Positions 56,156 through 64,000 of a DNA stretch of 64,000 bases are shown here, piece by piece. Positions within the stretch are counted from its first letter, which is position 1; each line of letters opens with the position of its first letter. A program made the translations under genes and the position numbers. The notes below the pieces were generated by a model. The model saw only the letters and a list, made by a program, of their open reading frames with translations, searched no databases and was not told where the DNA came from. The DNA comes from Mauremys mutica. Lineage: Eukaryota; Chordata; Testudines; Geoemydidae. The DNA lies in the NCBI RefSeq assembly GCF_020497125.1, contig NC_059079.1, positions 46,511,114 to 46,575,113 on the forward strand, in the 5' to 3' direction.

Positions 56156-58887
56156 AGTCCATTTTTCCATAAGAGGCTAAATTATACCCTAATTTAGTGT
56201 TATTTACTTGCCCTTTTTACTCAGCTCTGCTATTAGGAAGCATTTTCATCTCATGTCAGGCAAAGTATTGTCTAGAAGCCTAATGATGCCACCTCCTCAG
56301 CATCATTAGGTTACTTGATGGAGGATATGATTTATGTATGTTGTAGAAGCATTTACTCCAGGGGACCTTTTTTAAAGCAGCAAGAGCAAAATTTTGTTCG
56401 GTGGTAAATAGAACAGTAATGATAGGCTATTTGTTTTGTGTGGTTGATGTTTGATTTCCTGGAGATAGAGACATTTGGCTTTTGATCTAATGTCATTACA
56501 TGCTTTTGTGATGAAATAAATTAACAACTGGCTAGTGTAGGGCACTACTGCATTAGCAAATACTGCTCAGTTGTGCTGTTAAACCTAGTGTGCAGTTTTC
56601 AGGTAATTTCACCTTTCAGCATTGCAAGAACACATTTCCTGGCTCAAACCAAAAGTAAATTTAAATATACAACTTAAAAATGTAATATTCTAGAGATGAC
56701 TAATAAGAATCGAAATGTAAAAATACTTTTATCGACTCAACTTTGCTCAAGGAAGAACTTCTGTACCCACTGTTTTCTTGATTACATGTTCACACAGTGG
56801 GATGCTAAGGGGTCTCTTTGAAATTTGACTCAGCCAAACAAATTTAGTCCTTTGCCAAAAACTTAAGTAGAATATATGTACATGCATTCATTCTCAAGTC
56901 TTGCTGTCAAGGAATGCTAATAACACAGCCAGAAAGGCAACAGAAAGGCAATGTCCTGTGAATCTGAAGAATAGGGGAGAGGGATTGTTAACTAGTTATG
57001 CACAAGACAATTGACTGAAGATTTTTCTCATTTCTGCCTCTGCACTACAGATGATCCGCAAGTCTACTACACACTGACTCAACTAAATTAGAATGCAAGG
57101 TCTTAACTCCCATTAGCTTGAACGATGCAAGACTACACTCTGAGGATATGTCCCACAAGGTGCTGAGTGCCCTCAGCAGCTTGCCAAGCAGGAAGGGATA
57201 CCTAGACATTGAGTTCAATGGGTGTGGGGTGCTACTGAATTCTTCTCATTTGTGGTTCACACCACTGGATAAAGCATTAGTGTAGCAACTATACTAATAA
57301 ATAAAAAGGCCAACTGCAAGACCAACTAGCTTTATTCCTGAACACTTGTGATTGACGCACCTAATACAGCACAGTTCTGTTATGATGGGCTGTGTTCCCA
57401 TCCCCCTACCATCCTACCCTTTTACATTGCAGCATTACTTCTGAGTTCCCTGTCTGTTGGTATTTTGTATAGCCAGTTAATGATTTATCCACATAAGTGA
57501 TTTGAATGGAAGTGTCCTGGAGATATAGCTAGCGCTCTCTCTCGCTCTCTATCTCTAAATAAAAATCCATCACCACTCTGATGTAACTCCCTCCCCTTCC
57601 CCACCAAATGAAGTTTTGTGCTTTTTCTGTTGGCTGTAGAGAAGCAGGTAAACGAACACTATTCCCAAGGGGTGCTGGTATGAATATTAGTCTATGTGAC
57701 AAGGTGTTCAGAAAAAGAAAGGTTTGGACATGTAGGTGGAGCTTAAACACTTTCAAGGAATGTATTTATTTTACATACAATAAAGAAAACTATGGCCTAC
57801 ACATGAGTACAGCAGAACTTTCCTCAGCTAAAGTAGAGGAGTGAACCATCGATTACATCGTCGTCTTCTTTTTCTTCCCTAAACTTTGCCTGTAGAGGAA
57901 TGTCACCCTCCGTCTTCTTTCCAGGGAACCCTCCTCGCTACCTCTTGATGCCAGATTCATTCCCCAACTCCTCATAGTGCATCTGTCTTGTGGGGGAAGT
58001 AATTAATGCCCCACAGCTGCCCAAAGTTACCACCTTGCAAAACCTTTCATTCAGGGCTGAAGAGAATGCTTTTTCCACCAGCCGGAGGGATAGGTTTCTC
58101 TTTTTCCCCCAATTTGGCCAACTCATCATTCGTTACAAGCCCTGAGATATGTTTTTTTCCCCTTAAATCTCAGCTTTCATTAAAAGAGTTCTTTGCTGCA
58201 GAGAAAAACCAATACTCCACCAGGACTTGGATAAACCAACAGTGCGACTTTTCACAATAATTTACATGTAAACTATTCTGACTACCACAAGCCAATCAAC
58301 AATTACTTATAGACAAGCATGTTGAGTTTGGAGCCTGAGTGATTGAGAAGAGATTCTAATATATTGTTTGCGAACTGATGCAGTCCATAGAAAGACAAAA
58401 AACATTTCAAAACCGGTAGTCACTGAAGCTAGACAATACATGACTAACCCAAAGTTATAAATCTGCTTGCTAAGGAAAAAAGAAGTGGTGGAGAACAGCA
58501 AAGAGAAGAAGACAATCAGAAAGCAGAGTTAAATAGACATTTTTCCTTAACTGTCCCCTACAGCAAAGATCTTATAAAAATTGTTGGTGGTACATTTGCA
58601 AGAAGAGGTGAAAAAAACCCTCAGGTAAGAAGCCTCTGAAGGATGTCCCTGAAACATCTATCCTAACCTCTTTATTCAAGCCTTATAAAGGAACTCCAGG
58701 TAGCAAAACGACAACTTCCAGTAAAAGAAGATTATTCAAAGTCCTCATTCTGCTCCCAGTGAGGTCACCTGGAATTTAGTTATAGATTTAATTGTAGTAA
58801 TTTAAAGCTCCAAATGATTGATCAGAACTTCAGTTGTTTGCAACATTCTTATAGGATGAATGGAGAGATTCATGGGAAATACTTAGG
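56156..58887. other. noncoding, no recognised feature
   Basis: Mostly AT-rich. 57840-58180 is relatively GC-balanced and carries several CpGs, but no domain is seen in its short frames. Confidence 0.45.
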
Positions 58888-59008
58888 ATGGGCTTTTCAA
58901 AAGCACTCAGCATCAGCTGAAGTCCACTTCTATTGAAATCAGTGGGAGTTCCCACTGGATTTCAAAGATAGTTTAATTAGGACCACACTGAGTGCTTTGC
59001 AAATCCAA
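58888..59008. repeat. sauropsid fold-back repeat
   Basis: Left GGCTTTTCAAAAGCACTCAG and right ACTGAGTGCTTTGCAAATCC are inverted, with TTGAAATCAGTGGGAGTTCC in the centre. The clearest member of this type here. Confidence 0.6.
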
Positions 59009-59847
59009 AGCTGAGCTAGCCTGACAATAACATTGTAAAACATGTTATTCTGCTTTTGCTGCAATTCACCATCCCCTTGTTAGTCATTTTATTTTGCCAT
59101 CAGTTTGTAATTGTTTTAACCACTTCATGAGTTCTTTACATTTCAATCAGCAAGATTTAAGTCAGTGGATTCTGGTATCTCCCCCTTTCCCCCCAATCCC
59201 TGCCAAAAAAAAGGATAAAAATACTATAATCATCACAGTAATGTTAAGTTCATTTCACTAAAATTGTTTCATATTTGAAGTGTATTTATATTGTCTCAGA
59301 ATGAAGCACTAGTGCCCTTGCCCTGTGGCACTGAAAGTGCAGATTTAAACTTGTCTCTACCTGTGGCAATAAGCACATTTGACCTTACAGATCAGTATAT
59401 TGGGTTGAGGATAACTAGACACATAGCAGTGAATTAATGACACAGCCCTAAAGCAATCACAGAAATGCTGCAGAAGCCACAAACGTAAGTGTCCTAGTAG
59501 GCAATATGCAAGCATCAGCATACCAAATAGAAGCAAAAGGCTCATTTAATTTAATTTCAAACCCACCTGAAAAATGTGGGCTCAGAGGTTTGACACTAAC
59601 ATGAGCAACATTAGGTTTGCACCCTGCTTTGAGAAATTCTGATCACTACTGTTGATAGTAATTGTCTGCTGGCATATAATCCATTTTTTTCAGGCGGCCA
59701 TCTGCTCTCTTATTGGTGCTGGTGATAGAGAAGAAGAAACTTCTGTACCTCTTATTTTTCTTATTTTCATAATAGCAACAGAGGTAGATGTTGATGCTGT
59801 TTTCAATTTTTGAATGAAACACAGAGAAAGTCTACATGGATGTCGAC
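59009..59847. other. noncoding, no recognised feature
   Basis: AT-rich, nothing recognised. Confidence 0.45.
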
Positions 59848-59962
59848 TGCCTAAGACCCTGATCTTGCAAAGATTTATGCACCTGCTTAACTTTACTCTC
59901 ACAAGTAGTTCCACTTCATGTGTGTAAGTCTTCATAGGACTGGGGCCTAAGTTTTTGTAGGA
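59848..59962. repeat. sauropsid fold-back repeat
   Basis: CCCTGATCTTGCAAAGATTT, ATGCACCTGCTTAACTTTAC and CACAAGTAGTTCCACTTCAT with a GGACTGGGGCCTAAG end. Same family as 32420-32550. Confidence 0.55.
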
Positions 59963-60564
59963 TCAAGCCCTATCATTGGTAAAAGTGAAGACACAACAAT
60001 AACATACTTTGATTTCTTTTATGAATAGTGTCTCCACTTAAACCTGGTATGGATATTACAGTGATGGGTCCAAATTGTCATTTTAGACTATGTAACAGGA
60101 ACACATGAGTCATGAAGCATCTGTGAAATAGTTCCCAAGTGACTCAAAACATGTAGAACCACATTAAAAAGTTTTAGCTCTAACAGTGAAAAAGTCTTAA
60201 AATCATGCTTATAAACATACAGCCAAATTTAACCCCTTGTAATTTGTGAGCCATGTAGATTATACATAAAACAATAAAATATACATATGTGAGCTTATAG
60301 ACATTTTCATACTAGGATGCTACCATTACTGGTATTACAAGAGGGAATAAATTCACATACTACATTATGAGGTGAAATTCCAACTTTAGAAGTCTTCTGG
60401 TGCAAAGCGCACAATATATATTTTTATTACATTTGAATATGTAATGATACCATGGAAATATTTTCTTTTTCCTTTGCTTTATGTAGTAAATTCAGGGTTT
60501 CACTTATACTTTTATTTCTTTTTTGTACTCCCTTCTCAATTTTCTATAAAACACTGATTTGATC
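59963..60564. other. noncoding, no recognised feature
   Basis: AT-rich. May contain the untranslated 3' end of the DIRS-like element, but nothing decides it. Confidence 0.4.
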
Positions 60565-60744
60565 AGTCTAATGCAATTGTAGTGGCTGTGTGGGCTCTCG
60601 AATGTGCTCTCACATTGCAGCTGGAAGAACATTGTTCAGCTCGTAGCAGAGTACTACACAGCACAAGATCTACTTCAACAGTCTCTGGGAGGAAGTTACC
60701 TCTTCCCTTCATCCTCTGTGTGAACAAGATAAGAGAGCATGCCT
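60565..60744 (-). pseudogene. DIRS-like tyrosine recombinase, C-terminal box
   Basis: The minus strand contains VRAHSRAHTATTIAL, matching the conserved ..HST/SR.. box that holds the catalytic His and Arg of tyrosine recombinases. It is separated from the rest of the domain by a MITE. In intact elements this enzyme integrates circular cDNA. Confidence 0.65.
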
Positions 60745-61046
60745 GCCACTGTGGGTAGACAGACATGCGCTAGATATGCTCCAGCTAGCTTACTAAAGAT
60801 AGCAGCATGTATATTGCAGGACATGTGACAACATGGGCTACCTACGAGAGTAAAAGTTTTCATTGCAGCAGCATTGTCTAGCCACTCAAGTATGGACCTA
60901 GGGAGTCAGGTGGGCTTGGACTCAAGTGTCTAGCCTGTGCTTGCATGTACACACCGCTATTTTTAGTGTGCTAGCTCAAGCAAAGCTGGCATGTGTCTGT
61001 CTACTTGGGCTGGGAGGCACATTCCTAGCTGCACCGTAAATGTATG
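60745..61046. mobile_element. fold-back MITE, family C, copy 2, nested in DIRS
   Basis: Left GTGGGTAGACAGACATGCGC. The right part carries GCTGGCATGTGTCTGTCTAC and GGGAGGCACATTCCTAGCTG, its inverse. Related to 52895-53185. Recombinase sequence is recognisable on both sides, so it inserted after the DIRS element. Ends are approximate. Confidence 0.65.
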
Positions 61047-61420
61047 CAAAGAGGCTAGATAACTTCTAGAATGGCTTCATCCTTTCTGTAAAAAGCAAGA
61101 GCACTACACACATCTAAGGAGTGCCTTTTCAACTGGCATGTGGCTTAGGATAGAACAAAAGTAAGGGGATGCTTTGGTAGATGTGAAGATCTGATACAAC
61201 CTTAGGGATAAATCTCAGGTATAGTCTCATGGACACTTTGTCCTTGCAGAAGATGGGATGGAGGGAAGTCAGGATCCATAAATGACCTTAGTTCCCCTAT
61301 CCTTTTTGCAACCAGGAAAGCCACCTTCATGGAAAGGTGTTGCAAAGAGTATGGTGTAAGGTGCTCAAATGTTGCTCCTAGTAGAGTGGATATGATCAAA
61401 TTTAAGTTCCAGGCTGGAAC
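61047..61420 (-). pseudogene. DIRS-like tyrosine recombinase, N-terminal and core part
   Basis: The minus strand reads STLLGATFEHLTPYSLQHLS, MKVAFLVAKRIGELRSF and, further, ALAFY and RKDEAI. This aligns with ..HLSLKTAFLVAxTSARRVSELxAL.. of DIRS recombinases; RIGEL holds the first catalytic Arg. FLKDLVKVFLP lies a little upstream (about 61440-61470). Stops and shifts are present. Confidence 0.7.
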
Positions 61421-61899
61421 TGGCTTGTCATTGGAAGGAAGACCTTAACTAAGTCCTTCAGGAACTGGGAAATGACCAGGTGTGAGAACATCTATGAAGG
61501 GTGAACCAGCTGGTGGAATGTACAGATGTCCACCAGATGGACCAAGACATCCCCAAGGAGTAAGAATGACAGGTAGTCCATCATGTACAGCACCTTTCTG
61601 CAAGTAGGAAAAGTTCTTGTTGACTACACCAGATCATGAACCTCTTCCACTTTGCTAGCATTTCCTCATAGACACATTCCTATTGCTGCTCAGTATGGCC
61701 TGTCCATCCTCTAAGCAGCTACTCTCTAGGTTCTACATCTATCCAAATGGCATGCAATCAGGCACAATGTGGATAGGTTGTAATGGTGAGCCCTCACTCT
61801 TGTCCTAATTCAAGAGGTTTCCTACCAGGAGAAGGTCATGAGGATGCCAGGCTGATAACATGGGATACCATGACTGACAGACCCAACCTGGGGCTATGG

Positions 61900-62330
61900 G
61901 CATGACCTTTACCTCATCCTGCCTGATTTTACTTAGTAACAGAGGGATTAGATGAAGTGTGTCCCTTATAGGCCTCAACCACACAAGTATCATCCAGAGT
62001 GCCTGGGCTGCAACATCCCCTGCAGCAGAACTCCTTGCATATTGTGTTCATGTCCAATGCAAACAGGACAATGCCACACCAAAATACCTCCAGCAAAGTC
62101 AGTCCATGAATATCCCATTCATGCTCTATGGAAAAATTGTTTTTTTGAGGGTGTATGTCAGGGTGTTATTAATCCCTGGCAGATGGATGGTAATCAGAGC
62201 CACCAGCAATAATATGCACCAGTACCAAAGGACTATGACCTCCATGCAAAGCTGCAAGGAATGTGCCCCTCCCTGCTTGTTGATGTAATGGCTGCCATAA
62301 TATTGTCAGATAGCACAGCGAATGCAAGGG
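61900..62330 (-). pseudogene. DIRS-like RNase H region
   Basis: Minus-strand DNIMAAITSTSREGHIP (about 62300-62250) matches the DNTTVVAYINxQGGTRS start of the DIRS RNase H. HEWDIHGLTLLEVFW and later a LDDTCVVEAYKGH-like piece follow in order. Frames are broken. Confidence 0.55.
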
Positions 62331-62420
62331 AGGAAATGGTTGCAGGACAACCTGATGGCTCTCAGTTCCAACATGTTGTTGTGGAGTACCAACTCTAAAG
62401 GACCATGTCCCTCGGGCCAT

Positions 62421-62799
62421 CTGCTTCTCTGTTTTCCCCTCCCTGCAACTTATCAGGGATACATCCATGATCATAGCTCTCAAGGGCAGCAGGAATTTGC
62501 ACAGAACTCTCTCTCTCACACACACACACGCTTCCCTTGACCTCCCACTAGCCAAGGGAGTACAGGACACTCCAGGGAATCTAAGCTAACAACTAGAGGC
62601 TGTATCTTCCTGAGGTGTACATCATCTCTATCTATAATTGCAAGAATTTGAGGTGAAGCCTCAAAAACAGGGTCACAGAAGTACTTGCATCATATGATGT
62701 AACAGGGCCAGTCAAGACCTCATGAGTGTTCTGGGGCTCAACTACTTTTGCTGTTCAAGCCTGCCAGTGAGTAAACAGCAGTCACCTGGCAACTGAGTC
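62421..62799. other. diverged linker within the DIRS-like element
   Basis: Includes a short (CA)n at about 62518-62530. No domain recognised. Confidence 0.4.
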
Positions 62800-63330
62800 C
62801 AGTCTTTCCCTGGACTTCCCCAGGTTCATCATGAGAACCAGCATCTTAAGTGTACCCACACTTCCTGGCAAGATCACCTCCTTAGGAGCCAATTGTCCAA
62901 GTAGAGATACACAGCCTTATCCTGTCTGCAAAAGGGCACCCACCACCAACACAAACACCACATTGGTGAAAGCCCTCCGTGTCACTGAGATCCCAAAGGG
63001 GAGCATCTGGTACTGGTAGTATTGCTCACTGGCGACAAACCTCAGGAATCTCTTGCATGCAAGGTAATTGCTCCCATGGAAATAGGAGTCCATGAGATCA
63101 AGGGCCACAAATCAAGTGAGGCGATGATCAATGATAGGGTCACCATTCTGAACTTCAGGTAGCAGATAAAACTTGTTTAAGCTCCCTGAGGATCAAGATC
63201 GGTGTTTGCTCCCCACCTGCTGCCCTGTCTTGGGGAGATGAGAAAATACCTCACATAAAGCCCCCCACCATTTGCTGCTAGAGCCACCGGTTATATCACT
63301 CCCCATTGAAGGAGGACTCCACCTCCTGCA
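62800..63330 (-). pseudogene. DIRS-like reverse transcriptase
   Basis: Minus-strand pieces in several frames: ILILRELKQVL (about 63210), FVALDLMDSYFH (about 63110-63080), LACKRFLRFVASEQYYQYQM and LPFGIS (about 63065-63000), then YLYLDNWLLRR (about 62905-62885). The catalytic box is YLDN, not YLDD, because a GAC-AAT pair replaces two Asp codons. With the frameshifts this enzyme is dead. Confidence 0.75.
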
Positions 63331-63589
63331 CAAGAACCCATTCGTGAGGAATCCCCGAATGAGGACAGCAATGGGATCTGGAGTTAGAGATGAATGAAAA
63401 CAATCTCTAGTACCTATCTATCAGTCATGGTTTCTGTCCAAAAGGGTAGGGAAAAGAGGAGAACCAGAGGTGGTGCATGTCTCTCAAGAGTCCTGTCAAA
63501 GTGCCAGTTTGGGAGCCAATAGTGGCTAGAGCATGAAGGACAATTGCCCCTAGGCTCTCCTCCTCTGATGCTTGTAAAGTGGCTCATAC

Positions 63590-63800
63590 AGCCATGCATG
63601 GTGCAACACGGGTGGGGTTAGCCTCTGTCTGAACAGTGGCTTGATGGATTTGCACTTCAGCACAAGCATGTAGTTGCCAAGCATATGGAGCATGGCTCAG
63701 GAGTCTTTCAGCAAATGGAGGGACTCATCTATCTTCACACTAAACAGTTTGTCACATTCAAAGACAAGGTCCTCTACCACTGATTATACCTCCTTCGGGA
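63590..63800 (-). pseudogene. DIRS-like ORF1 C-terminal part
   Basis: The minus strand carries VFECDKLFSVKIDESLHLLK, DS, a stop, then LGNYMLVLKCKSIKPLF. This resembles the ..FDGxxLFAEKTDxxLHxLKDS.. end of ORF1 in turtle DIRS elements, as remembered. Confidence 0.5.
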
Positions 63801-64000
63801 TCTTTGCAGAAGAGAACCATCATTGTGACTTAGCAGGGCTAATGAGAAGAAACTGAAACTATCTAAGTGCAGCTGTAAGTATGAGCCATACTTCCACCAA
63901 AGCAGAGTGTTCACAATCCAGAAAACTAAATTGCATAGGAATGGTTAAATAAGACGTATCAAAAGGAAAAAAGAAAACCATCTTTACTTACCAGAAAGTA
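63801..64000. other. right edge, probably upstream DIRS ORF1
   Basis: No clear frame. The element probably continues a little, and may run past the window. Confidence 0.35.

Larger units (their letters stand above)
60565..63910 (-). mobile_element. decayed DIRS-like retrotransposon, nearly full coding order
   Basis: Reading down the minus strand from high coordinates, the remains of ORF1, reverse transcriptase, RNase H and tyrosine recombinase appear in the DIRS order. All carry frameshifts and stops. A MITE interrupts the recombinase at 60745-61046. Neither terminal repeat was found. Confidence 0.75.

Noticed and set aside
57840..58260. Possible exon or CpG-bearing regulatory segment
   Set aside because: The frames are short, with no domain and no convincing splice context.

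Overview
This window is nuclear DNA from an amniote vertebrate, most likely a turtle. I found no host gene: no open frame outside the mobile elements looks like a conserved exon, and almost everything I can name is a transposable element or its remains. The turtle call rests on the mixture of families: CR1 LINE pieces, a tRNA-headed SINE with a CR1-type tail, CORE-SINE/MIR-like copies, DIRS-like tyrosine-recombinase retrotransposons, Penelope-like 3' ends that close with a GGATGCAT-type block, GC-rich hAT miniature elements starting CAGGG, PIF/Harbinger elements with TTA target duplications, and several LTR families. The family names come from memory of sauropsid repeats and were not searched.

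Layout. 1-0.54 kb: 5' end of a DIRS-like element, minus strand, running off the left edge. 0.74-1.1 kb: probable LTR. 3.94-5.60 kb: non-autonomous hAT with a perfect 8-bp target duplication, holding a G-rich minisatellite and an alternating-orientation TTTAAA array. 5.80-6.18 kb: a perfect 83-bp inverted repeat. 8.95-15.49 kb: an old LTR-like repeat broken first by a 256-bp hAT element and then by a young, apparently intact Gypsy retrotransposon (10593-15202; LTRs differ at one base of 191; 1331-residue Gag-Pol frame). 15.5-18.7 kb: a 103-bp templated duplication, then a decayed Gypsy integrase. 20.4-21.2 kb: two miniature transposons. 23.5-24.5 kb: LTR. 24.9-25.5 kb: CR1 tail and an AT-rich repeat. 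26.3-27.9 kb: LTR pieces, including an unusual inverted LTR pair with a shared 5-bp flank. 28.2-31 kb: AT-rich repeat, a third small hAT element, palindromic and SINE repeats. 34-39.7 kb: Penelope-like tail, CR1 reverse transcriptase, hAT transposase end, LTR-like repeats. 42.55-44.57 kb: PIF/Harbinger element with both genes decayed. 45-60 kb: mostly AT-rich noncoding DNA with scattered SINEs, MITEs and fold-back repeats. 60.5-63.9 kb: a decayed DIRS-like element (ORF1 end, reverse transcriptase, RNase H, recombinase) split by a MITE.

The genes do not form a pathway. The Gypsy polyprotein is the only coding region that looks functional: capsid and nucleocapsid, protease, reverse transcriptase, RNase H and integrase in one frame. 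The other coding remains are dead copies of transposition enzymes. The strongest leads are the young Gypsy copy, the inverted-LTR insertion, and two short-range templated copies (83-bp inverted, 103-bp direct) that suggest replication template switching.
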